DNA from: Saezia sanguinis
GTDB taxonomy: Bacteria; Pseudomonadota; Gammaproteobacteria; Burkholderiales; Burkholderiaceae_C
Direction of reading: 5' to 3'
DNA length: 64,000 bases
NCBI RefSeq assembly: GCF_003991585.1
Contig: NZ_PQSP01000001.1
Span: 62,001-126,000 of the forward strand
Made by a program: the position numbers and the translations under genes. Positions 56,531 through 64,000 of this stretch are shown here, piece by piece. The notes beneath the pieces are model-generated. The model was given only the letters and a program-made list of their open reading frames with translations. It ran no database searches and was not told where the DNA came from. Within the stretch, counting starts at the first letter, position 1, and each line of letters opens with the position of its first letter.

Positions 56531-56974
56531 ATGTCCCGTCGAATTGCTTGGATTTTATTAGGGTTTGTTTTTGTCCTATTTGCGGGAGTTGCGCGTGCAG
56601 AGATGGTCAGTGTGTCTATCAAGGAGGCCAATCTGCGCAGTGGTCCGGGCTCCAACCATCCGGTTCAATGGAAAGTGATTCAAGGTTATCCGCTGGAAGT
56701 GGTAAAACGGCAGGGTAACTGGATTCAGGTTCGCGATTTTGAAAAAGATGTGTCGTGGATTTATGCCCAGTCGGTGAACAAATCACCTTATGTGATTGTG
56801 ACCGGTGATACTGTCAACCTCAGAGCTACGCCTGCAACCTCAGCACGTATTGTTGACAAAGTGGAGTATGGCACGGTGATGGAAAGGCTTGGTTTGCAGG
56901 GCGGCTGGGTCAAAGTCCGTATTGGCGGTACAACCGGCTGGATTTCTGCCAACTATGTGTGGGGGTGGAAATAA
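56531..56974 (+). CDS. Exported SH3-domain protein
   Basis: 147 residues with a signal peptide (MSRRIAWILLGFVFVLFAGVARA) and two bacterial SH3 (SH3b) repeats: KEANLRSGPGSNHPVQWKVIQGYPLEVVKRQGNWIQV and DTVNLRATPATSARIVDKVEYGTVMERLGLQGGWVKVRIGG. Such domains bind cell wall or protein partners; no catalytic domain is attached. GGAGG lies 9 bases before the ATG. A strong terminator follows. Confidence 0.9.
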   Translation: MSRRIAWILLGFVFVLFAGVARAEMVSVSIKEANLRSGPGSNHPVQWKVIQGYPLEVVKRQGNWIQVRDFEKDVSWIYAQSVNKSPYVIVTGDTVNLRATPATSARIVDKVEYGTVMERLGLQGGWVKVRIGGTTGWISANYVWGWK

Positions 56975-57027
56975 GGGAACTCTGGTCAGCCAGCCTTGCA
57001 GGCAGGTTGCAATGATTGTTCTAGGTC

Positions 57028-57056
57028 AAAAAAGAGCCATAACAGGCTCTTTTTTT
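57028..57056 (+). terminator. Terminator after the SH3 gene
   Basis: AAAAAAGAGCC, a five-base ATAACA-type loop, and GGCTCTTTTTTT: a stem with a T tail 53 bases after the stop. Confidence 0.85.
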
Positions 57057-57113
57057 ATGGCTGTTGGGTAGCAGAAATGATATGCTCAAGCTGGACAGGA
57101 GGACTCATGGGAC

Positions 57114-57572
57114 ATGAAAAGAACGAAAAAGCGCCATTTATTGTCAGAGGAAGCAGTCTGGGAAGTTGTGGCTACTTTCACCAACTGTGAAGGACGGGTC
57201 ACATATGGCTCAGGGCAGTCCGCGATTGAAGCGGATGGGGATACGCTGCTCAATAAAAGCTGGGTGAACGGGCCTTACGGTAAGATTTATAACAATTACC
57301 GGTTTAAAAAGGTTTCCGAAAACGTTTATGAATATGAGTCTGACAATGTGTCTTTGGGAATACAGGTCGGAACCTTCCACGTGGTTCATGACTGCATATA
57401 CTCCAAGTTTAAAATCAAGGACTCGATGTTGAACGGGTTTGAACTGGTGGTTAGAAGCGGCAGTACTTGCCATGTCAACGGCGCCTTGTATGATGAGGAC
57501 CGTTTGGTCAATACCTGGAGTGGCACGATGAAAAAAATACCATCCGTGCCGGTGATAGAAACGCTGCAGTAA
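57114..57572 (+). CDS. Hypothetical protein, 152 residues
   Basis: A soluble protein starting MKRTKKRHLLSEEAVWEVVATF with no signal peptide. Beta-rich, with four cysteines (TNCEGR, HDCIYS, STCHVN) and repeated aromatic strands; it resembles lipocalin-like or DUF3833-type barrels only loosely, so I do not assign it. AGGAGG (57097-57102) lies 11 bases before this ATG and 4 before another ATG at 57107 in another frame, which opens a 27-codon frame. It follows the terminator of the SH3 gene so is its own unit. Confidence 0.6.
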   Translation: MKRTKKRHLLSEEAVWEVVATFTNCEGRVTYGSGQSAIEADGDTLLNKSWVNGPYGKIYNNYRFKKVSENVYEYESDNVSLGIQVGTFHVVHDCIYSKFKIKDSMLNGFELVVRSGSTCHVNGALYDEDRLVNTWSGTMKKIPSVPVIETLQ

Positions 57573-57693
57573 TGGCATATGCGGGCGCCTGGGTGCCCGG
57601 GTGGGTGCGGCGGATGCTGAACACAATGAGCGGCAGCCTTGAAGGACCTGCTGCATTTCACCATGTGCGTGATGTTTTTCAACGGGAATAACA

Positions 57694-58236
57694 ATGTCTT
57701 TTTCAATCCGTCTGGCCGAACTTGACGATGCCTATCAACTGCCTGCCGTTGAGCGCTCTGCCGGGCAGTTGTTTCGCACTGTTGCCGAACTGGCATGGAT
57801 TGCCGATGACACGGTGATGTCTGTCCAGGCGCATCAGCAAAGCATTCTCAGGCGAACCTCCTGGGTGGCAGAATTGACTGATGTGACTGATGTGACTGAT
57901 GTGACTGGTGGGGCGATTATCGGTTTTATCAGCGCCGAGCTGTTTGATGATGCGCTGCATATCTGGGAACTCTCGGTGCATGCGGATTACCAGAGGCAGG
58001 GAGTCGGGCGCGGCCTGGTTCATGCCGTGCTGGCCTATGCGCGTGAGCAGCAATTGAAAGCCGTGACCTTGACAACTTTTCAGGACGTACCCTGGAATGC
58101 GCCGTGGTATCAGCATTTGGGCTTTTTGATGGTGCCCAAGGATGAGTGGGGGCCTCGTCTGGAGGGTGTGCTGATGGCTGAGCAGGAACATGGGGTGCCG
58201 ATTGAAAGGCGGTGCGCCATGCGTTATACGGTTTGA
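57694..58236 (+). CDS. GNAT-family N-acetyltransferase
   Basis: 180 residues: ISIRLAELDDAYQLPAVERSA-type N-terminus, HIWELSVHADYQRQGVGRGLVHAVLAYA with the acetyl-CoA Q/RxxGxG/A-type loop, and VTLTTFQDVPWNAPWYQHLGF. The substrate is unknown. A tripled 9-base unit (ACTGATGTG, 57877-57903) encodes TDVTDVTDV in an exposed loop before the acetyl-CoA strand. Confidence 0.82.
   Translation: MSFSIRLAELDDAYQLPAVERSAGQLFRTVAELAWIADDTVMSVQAHQQSILRRTSWVAELTDVTDVTDVTGGAIIGFISAELFDDALHIWELSVHADYQRQGVGRGLVHAVLAYAREQQLKAVTLTTFQDVPWNAPWYQHLGFLMVPKDEWGPRLEGVLMAEQEHGVPIERRCAMRYTV
57877..57903 (+). repeat. Three tandem 9-base repeats in the GNAT gene
   Basis: ACTGATGTG occurs three times in a row, in frame, giving TDVTDVTDV; a fourth copy has decayed (ACTGGTGGG). 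In-frame changes in copy number would keep the protein intact. Confidence 0.8.
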
Positions 58237-58370
58237 TGTTTGAGCAAAGTGCTGTTGTTATTCTGCCGATCAGATGCTTCATATAAAATAAAATGCAAAG
58301 CGAAGTTTTCGATTCGGTGTCATAATCATCCAGTTAAACAACATAAACGCTCTGGGATTGGCTGCTGACC

Positions 58371-58424
58371 ATGCTGGCTGTTGTCCTCAGGTGCGGAAGT
58401 CCTGATTCTGTCTCACAAGGATAA
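58371..58424 (+). CDS. Possible leader peptide of ilvI (17 residues)
   Basis: ATG at 58371 opens MLAVVLRCGSPDSVSQG and stops at 58422, 51 bases before ilvI. The start MLAVVL is rich in Leu, Val and Ala, as in ilv attenuator leaders. No convincing Shine-Dalgarno or terminator hairpin follows, so this is weak. Confidence 0.2.
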   Translation: MLAVVLRCGSPDSVSQG

Positions 58425-58475
58425 GGGTAAGGGCACCAATCGTTTTTCGTTAGAGAAATTCCGAAAGGTAAAAAA

Positions 58476-60254
58476 ATGACTCATACACATGCAGATAGCA
58501 GTTCTGCGGATCAAGAGGCTGCGGCCTCTCATACAGAAGAGCTCAATGGCTCTGAAATTCTTGTCAGATGTTTACAGGAAGAGGGAGTCCAGCATGTCTG
58601 GGGTTATCCTGGCGGCGCTGTGCTGTACATCTACGACGCGCTTTACAAGCAGGACAAAGTTGAGCATTTGCTGGTACGCCATGAACAGGCTGCCGTACAT
58701 GCGGCAGAAGGCTATGCGCGCTCAACCGGTAATGTCGGGGTGGCGCTGGTTACATCCGGGCCGGGCCTGACCAATGCGGTAACAGGTATTGCCACCGCGT
58801 ATATGGATTCGATTCCGCTGGTGGTGATCAGCGGGCAGGTTGGAACTGCTCTGATTGGCTCTGATGCATTCCAGGAAAGTGATGCCGTGGGGATCACCCG
58901 GCCTATTGTCAAGCACAATATTCTGGTGAACGATGTGAAAGATCTGGCGATCTCCATCAAAAAAGCATTTCACATTGCCCGCACCGGACGTCCCGGCCCT
59001 GTGGTGGTGGACATTCCGAAAGACGTGTCGGCCAAAACCACTAAATTTGCGTATCCGAAAACGCTTGAAATGCGTTCATATAACCCGGTGCGCAAAGGGC
59101 ATACAGGGCAGATCAAAAAGGCACTGCAGTTGCTGCTGTCTGCCAAACGGCCTTATATCTATACCGGCGGCGGCGTTATCCTCAGTGATGCCTGTCCGCA
59201 ATTGCGGGCATTGGTGAATACATTGGGCTTCCCGGTCACCCATACCCTGATGGGGCTGGGTGCTTACCCGGCCTCAGACCCCAAGTTTTTGGGCATGCTG
59301 GGCATGCACGGCACGCTGGAAGCCAACCATGCCATGCAGCACTGTGATGTGCTGCTGGCTGTCGGCGCGCGTTTTGACGACCGGGTGGTGGGCAATATCA
59401 AGCACTTTATGCAAAATGAGCGCAAGGTGATTCACATCGATATTGACCCATCTTCAATTTCCAAGCGCATCAAGGTGGACATTCCGATTGTGGGCGATGT
59501 GGGTGAAGTGCTGGATGAAATGCTGGCGCTGCTGAAAGAGCAGAACTTCAAGGCCGATGCTGCACAGATTGCACCCTGGTGGAAGCAGATCAACCAGTGG
59601 CGGCAGAAAGACTGCCTGGCTTATGACCGCGCCAATGAGGACGTGATCAAACCGCAGAAAGTGATTGAAACACTGTGGAACCTGACGCAGGGGGATGATG
59701 TCTACATCACGTCTGACGTCGGGCAGCACCAGATGTGGGCGGCACAGTTTTTCCGTTTTGACGAGCCGCGCCGCTGGATCAATTCCGGTGGGCTGGGCAC
59801 GATGGGTGTCGGGCTGCCCTATGCGCTGGGTGTGAAAAAGGCATTTCCGAATGCGGAAGTATTCTGCATTACCGGTGAAGGTTCCATCCAGATGAATATT
59901 CAGGAGCTTTCCACGGCGTTTCAGCATAAACTGCCGGTCAAAATTCTGGCGCTGAACAACCGTTATCTGGGCATGGTGCGCCAGTGGCAGGAGCTGGAAT
60001 ACGGCGGACGCTATTCACATACGTACATGGAGTCGCTGCCTGATTTTGTCAAACTGGCAGAGGCCTATGGCCATGTGGGAATGCGTGTAGACCGCCCGCA
60101 GGATGTGGAAGCAGCTATCCAGGAGGCACGCAAGCTCAAAGACAAAGCGGTGTTCATTGACTTCAGAACCGATCCGACAGAAAACGTATTCCCCATGGTG
60201 CAAGCCGGCAAGGGGATTACAGAGATGCTGTTGCGCAATATGGAGGGAAAGTGA
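58476..60254 (+). CDS. ilvI: Acetolactate synthase large subunit
   Basis: 592 residues of the TPP- and FAD-dependent enzyme that joins two pyruvates, or pyruvate and 2-oxobutyrate, the first common step for valine, leucine and isoleucine. Visible: GGAVLYIYDALYKQD, HEQAAVHAAEGYARSTG with catalytic Glu, PGPVVVDIPKDV, the FAD segment GMLGMHGTLEANHAM and TPP motif GEGSIQMNIQELSTAF. AAAGGTAAA precedes ATG 58476. The small subunit starts one base after the stop, so both are co-translated. Confidence 0.95.
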   Translation: MTHTHADSSSADQEAAASHTEELNGSEILVRCLQEEGVQHVWGYPGGAVLYIYDALYKQDKVEHLLVRHEQAAVHAAEGYARSTGNVGVALVTSGPGLTNAVTGIATAYMDSIPLVVISGQVGTALIGSDAFQESDAVGITRPIVKHNILVNDVKDLAISIKKAFHIARTGRPGPVVVDIPKDVSAKTTKFAYPKTLEMRSYNPVRKGHTGQIKKALQLLLSAKRPYIYTGGGVILSDACPQLRALVNTLGFPVTHTLMGLGAYPASDPKFLGMLGMHGTLEANHAMQHCDVLLAVGARFDDRVVGNIKHFMQNERKVIHIDIDPSSISKRIKVDIPIVGDVGEVLDEMLALLKEQNFKADAAQIAPWWKQINQWRQKDCLAYDRANEDVIKPQKVIETLWNLTQGDDVYITSDVGQHQMWAAQFFRFDEPRRWINSGGLGTMGVGLPYALGVKKAFPNAEVFCITGEGSIQMNIQELSTAFQHKLPVKILALNNRYLGMVRQWQELEYGGRYSHTYMESLPDFVKLAEAYGHVGMRVDRPQDVEAAIQEARKLKDKAVFIDFRTDPTENVFPMVQAGKGITEMLLRNMEGK

Positions 60255-60255
60255 C

Positions 60256-60747
60256 ATGAAACATATTGTTGCAGTATTGCTCGAGAATGAGGCCGGTGCC
60301 CTGAGCCGTGTGGTGGGGTTGTTTTCTGCACGTGGCTATAACATTGAAAGCCTGACGGTTGCGCCAACTGAAGACGCATCGCTGTCGCGCATGACGATTG
60401 TGACGCACGGTTCTGATGAGGTGCTGGAGCAGATTGTTAAGCACCTGAACCGCCTGATCGAGGTGGTGAAGGTGGTGGACCTGACCGAGGGCAGCTACAT
60501 CGAGCGTGAGTTGATGATTGTCAAAGTGCGTGCGGTAGGCAAAGAGCGTGAGGAAATGAAGCGCATGGCTGATATTTTCCGCGGGCACATTGTGGATGTG
60601 ACCGATAAAAGCTACACCATTGAGCTGACCGGCAATCAGGCCAAGAATGATGCATTCTTGCAGGCGATAGATCGGGCCGCAATTCTGGAAACGGTGCGCA
60701 CTGGGGCCAGTGGCATCGGGCGCGGGGAACGTATCCTGCGGGTTTAA
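60256..60747 (+). CDS. ilvH: Acetolactate synthase small subunit
   Basis: 163 residues. An N-terminal ACT domain (HIVAVLLENEAGALSRVVGLFSARGYNIESL) for valine feedback and a C-terminal domain that activates the large subunit (TGNQAKNDAFLQAID). ATG at 60256 lies one base past the ilvI stop, with GGAGGG just upstream. Confidence 0.96.
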   Translation: MKHIVAVLLENEAGALSRVVGLFSARGYNIESLTVAPTEDASLSRMTIVTHGSDEVLEQIVKHLNRLIEVVKVVDLTEGSYIERELMIVKVRAVGKEREEMKRMADIFRGHIVDVTDKSYTIELTGNQAKNDAFLQAIDRAAILETVRTGASGIGRGERILRV

Positions 60748-60768
60748 TGAATTTTTGAATGAAAATGA

Positions 60769-61809
<1,041 letters not shown>

Positions 61810-61825
61810 TTTGTTTGTGCACGAT

Positions 61826-61853
61826 AAAAAAGCTGGCAACTGCCAGCTTTTTT
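61826..61853 (+). terminator. Terminator after ilvC
   Basis: AAAAAAGCTGGCA and TGCCAGCTTTTTT separated by AC form a perfect stem with a T tail 16 bases past the stop, ending ilvIHC. Confidence 0.9.
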
Positions 61854-61910
61854 ATTGGAAGTTGTCAAAGCTGATTTTGCAATGGTGCTGCCCGCCACAC
61901 GTATGACGAC

Positions 61911-62348
61911 TTATGACGGTATCTGTGTTTTGGCATAAGGCAGCAAAATGGAAATGCTGGGGTATTGCGGCATATACCTGACTTTGACTTGGGTGCCGGC
62001 AGGAAACTCCTGTTCATATTGGCCGATTCTTTTGGTGCAATCAATTTGATTGCCGCTGGCGGCCGTGAACTGGTATTGCACGTAGTGGTACACAGCATAT
62101 CGGGTTGCACGGGTTTGATAACCTGTGATCACCGCTTCGCTTTCAGCACCGGTTGCCAGCAGGTGTTTGTTTTCTTTTTGTTGAGCCCGAAATGCCAGCA
62201 TAAACGGGACAGAGTATCCAATGCCTAGTAGCGTAATTCCTATTAAAAACCAGAGCATTGGTTTTCCCAGAGAAAATACTACGAGATATAGCAAGCCTAA
62301 TGCAATGAGCCCGGCCAGTATCCAAAATATTTTTTCTGCAGTTTTCAT
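61911..62348 (-). CDS. DUF3592-like membrane protein
   Basis: 145 residues with two N-terminal membrane helices (WILAGLIALGLLYLVVFSLG, LWFLIGITLLGIGYSVPFML) and a C-terminal soluble domain with ESEAVITGYQTRATRYAVYHYVQYQF and PAGTQVKVRYMPQYPSISIL, as in DUF3592. Role unknown. ATG at 62348 is taken; a TTG further up at 62372 would add eight residues. Confidence 0.65.
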   Translation of the reverse strand: MKTAEKIFWILAGLIALGLLYLVVFSLGKPMLWFLIGITLLGIGYSVPFMLAFRAQQKENKHLLATGAESEAVITGYQTRATRYAVYHYVQYQFTAASGNQIDCTKRIGQYEQEFPAGTQVKVRYMPQYPSISILLPYAKTQIPS

Positions 62349-62408
62349 TGTTGGCAGCAAGCTATCAAACAAGTGGCAGAACGGGGCACCATAAATAAGT
62401 GAATGGCG

Positions 62409-62876
62409 TCATTTTTTCTGAACCGGGAAAACGATTCTGGTCAGAAACTGTTCTTCGGGAAAGCCCGGGCCGTTGTAGTAATACTCATAAGCGGGCCCGG
62501 CAATCGCATAGCCGTTATCCTCAATCCACCGCATCATTTCCTTATACACAGGCTCTACCTGCTGATAAGGGCCCAGATACATGCAAAAGGCAATTTTGCC
62601 AGCAGGGATGCTGCCGGCCTGAATGGTTTCATGTGCAGGCAGGGCTTTTGCTACAGGAAAGCCGATTTCGACCTGAAGGTTCTGCATGTCCATATTGTGG
62701 TAGGCCGCAAAGGGGATATCGGTCATCCAGGCATCGTGTTTTTTCAAATAGGCGGCAATGGCGCTGTAGCTCTGTCCGATAAGCAGGGGCAGGTCCTGCA
62801 CCCGCGTGGTGGTTTTGATGACAGCAGTAGCTTGTTCGGGCACTTCAATAATGGCAATGTCTGAGATTCTGGGCAT
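62409..62876 (-). CDS. GyrI-like / AraC effector-binding-domain protein
   Basis: 155 residues of a single GyrI-like small-molecule-binding fold: IAIIEVPEQATAVIKTTTRVQDLPLLIG at the start, VEIGFPVAKALPAHETIQAGSIPAGKIAFCMYLGPYQQVEPVYKEMMRWIEDNG and PAYEYYYNGP near the end. It is free of a DNA-binding domain. It may sense or bind a toxic or amphipathic compound. Its neighbour on the same strand is the DUF3592 gene. Confidence 0.72.
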   Translation of the reverse strand: MPRISDIAIIEVPEQATAVIKTTTRVQDLPLLIGQSYSAIAAYLKKHDAWMTDIPFAAYHNMDMQNLQVEIGFPVAKALPAHETIQAGSIPAGKIAFCMYLGPYQQVEPVYKEMMRWIEDNGYAIAGPAYEYYYNGPGFPEEQFLTRIVFPVQKK

Positions 62877-63065
62877 ATGTCACCATGAGTTCAAAAGGGG
62901 TGTGAAAAGCTTTTACTGAATCATGCTGTAATTGACATGTTAAATCAAGGGAAATCTGGTAATACTACGGACATCCCTGACAGGGTTAGCTGTTTAGATG
63001 CATAATCAGAAACTTGCATATCAGGTTTGCCTGGTTATAACTTCAACGCCTTATTTTTATTGCTT

Positions 63066-63704
63066 ATGAATTATCCTCATCCTCTGATTGCTAAAGAGGG
63101 TTGGCCTTTTATAGCGCTGACCTTTTTTCTGGCTGTTTTTGCTTCCTTTTTTCTGCCTGGCTGGATCGCTTTTTTAGTCTGGGTGCTGCTGGTATTTGTG
63201 GTGCAGTTTTTCCGCGACCCGCCCAGACCGGTTCCGGTGCAGGAGGAGGCTATCCTGGCGCCTGCCGATGGGCGCATTGTGAAAGTAGAGCAGGTGCTGG
63301 ATCCGCATACCCAGCGTGATGCGTTATTGATCAGCGTGTTCATGAATGTTTTTAATGTGCATTCCAATCGTGCCTCGGTCAACGGGACCGTGGAAAGCGT
63401 GCAGTATTTTCCGGGCTCATTTATCAATGCAGACCTGGATAAGGCATCTACGCAAAATGAGCGCAATGCGGTGGTGATCAAGGCGTCCAATGGTCAGACC
63501 GTGACCCAGGTGCAGGTTGCCGGCCTGGTGGCGCGCCGTATTCTGTGTTATGTGAAGCCTGGGGATGCGCTGGAAAAAGGCGATCGCTACGGTTTTATTC
63601 GCTTTGGTTCACGGGTGGACGTGTATCTGCCGCCGGATGTCACGCCTTGTGTGGCTCCTGGTGACAAGGTGTATGCAACCAGTACCATTTTGGCGACTTT
63701 TTAA
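63066..63704 (+). CDS. psd: Phosphatidylserine decarboxylase proenzyme, short type
   Basis: 212 residues. One or two hydrophobic helices at the start ([35 protein letters not shown]), [18 protein letters not shown], and the self-cleavage site [11 protein letters not shown], where Gly-Ser is cut to give the pyruvoyl group on the new alpha chain. It decarboxylates phosphatidylserine to phosphatidylethanolamine. ATG 63066 starts [15 protein letters not shown], the family form. pssA follows after 13 bases, so the PE pathway is in one operon. Confidence 0.93.
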   Translation: MNYPHPLIAKEGWPFIALTFFLAVFASFFLPGWIAFLVWVLLVFVVQFFRDPPRPVPVQEEAILAPADGRIVKVEQVLDPHTQRDALLISVFMNVFNVHSNRASVNGTVESVQYFPGSFINADLDKASTQNERNAVVIKASNGQTVTQVQVAGLVARRILCYVKPGDALEKGDRYGFIRFGSRVDVYLPPDVTPCVAPGDKVYATSTILATF

Positions 63705-63717
63705 TGCTTGATGGATG

Positions 63718-64000
63718 ATGAGACACACTTCAGATCAGGAACAGCCTGCGACCATGAGCCGCCGTGAGCAGTTGAGGAAAAAGGGGATTTATTTATTCCC
63801 GAACCTGTTTACGCTGGCGGCTTTGTTTGGTGGTTTTTACGCCATTGTGATGGCGATGAACAGGCAATACGATTCTGCAGCCGTTGGTATTTTCTGTGCC
63901 ATGATTCTGGACGGCTTTGATGGCCGTGTCGCCCGCATGACAGGGACTGCCAGTGAATTTGGGGAGCAGTTTGATTCCTTATCTGATATGGTGTCGTTTG
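63718..64000 (+). CDS. pssA: CDP-diacylglycerol-serine O-phosphatidyltransferase, 5' part
   Basis: Incomplete at the window end (94 residues seen). MRRHT-type start followed by IYLFPNLFTLAALFGGFYAIVMA (first membrane helix) and the CDP-alcohol phosphotransferase motif ILDGFDGRVARMTGTASEFGEQFDSLSDMVSF, with DGxxAR and the G-x3-D-x3-D spacing. It makes phosphatidylserine for Psd. ATGs at 63715 and 63718 are both possible. Confidence 0.92.
   Translation, partial: MRHTSDQEQPATMSRREQLRKKGIYLFPNLFTLAALFGGFYAIVMAMNRQYDSAAVGIFCAMILDGFDGRVARMTGTASEFGEQFDSLSDMVSF

Overview
The window looks like a chromosomal segment of a betaproteobacterium, most likely family Alcaligenaceae (Bordetella/Achromobacter/Advenella-like). 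This is inferred from gene content and order, not from a database match. The clues are a pyruvate dehydrogenase operon whose E2 carries two lipoyl domains and whose E3 has its own N-terminal lipoyl domain; a FixL/FixJ-like two-component pair and folD-prlC beside it; the rlmE-ftsH-folP-glmM series opposite yhbY; the rne/rluC/HAD/Rieske/sppA block; and ilvI-ilvH-ilvC followed by psd-pssA.

Layout. Bases 1-6770 are accessory DNA: the 3' part of a very large filamentous-haemagglutinin/CdiA-type exoprotein, then two decayed insertion sequences (IS5-like and IS256-like) ending at the 3' end of a tRNA-Ser(GGA) gene. Bases 7167-15989 hold a D-amino-acid dehydrogenase-like oxidoreductase, a macrodomain protein, SirB2-like and LOG proteins, dgkA, parE, an MscS-type channel, gluQ overlapped by a LysR regulator, and a divergent doxX. 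Bases 16260-30124 run from rne (minus) and a long divergent leader through the rluC-HAD-Rieske cluster, a RelA/SpoT-like synthetase that looks foreign there, sppA, a lipoprotein, queH, parC and def. Bases 30198-38249 contain yhbY, rlmE, ftsH, folP, glmM, a DUF2059 exported protein, a DedA protein and an exported glutaredoxin-like protein. Bases 38281-51047 hold prlC, folD and the two-component pair on the minus strand and aceE-aceF-lpdA on the plus strand. Bases 51145-64000 hold a small membrane protein, an NlpC/P60 peptidase, an unusual 2-hydroxyacid dehydrogenase, lexA with a downstream small gene, an asparaginase divergent from lexA across a near-consensus SOS box, an SH3 protein, a GNAT acetyltransferase, ilvIHC, DUF3592 and GyrI-like proteins, psd and the start of pssA.

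Most of the window is housekeeping: pyruvate oxidation, branched-chain amino-acid synthesis, phosphatidylethanolamine synthesis, folate and peptidoglycan precursors, topoisomerase IV, RNA decay and modification, and membrane proteolysis. Clear terminator hairpins mark several unit ends (16014, 16211, 33714, 37516, 51088, 53821, 57028, 61826).

The least ordinary items are the exoprotein tip with an ETENN pretoxin variant, an unassigned 143-residue C-terminus and no visible immunity gene; the RelA/SpoT-like synthetase inserted in a conserved cluster; a 2-hydroxyacid dehydrogenase whose catalytic arginine position is asparagine; a conserved-looking small gene and terminator downstream of lexA; and three lipoyl domains, two of them identical over 66 residues. 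I found no CRISPR array, rRNA or intact mobile element, and no wholly new multi-gene system.
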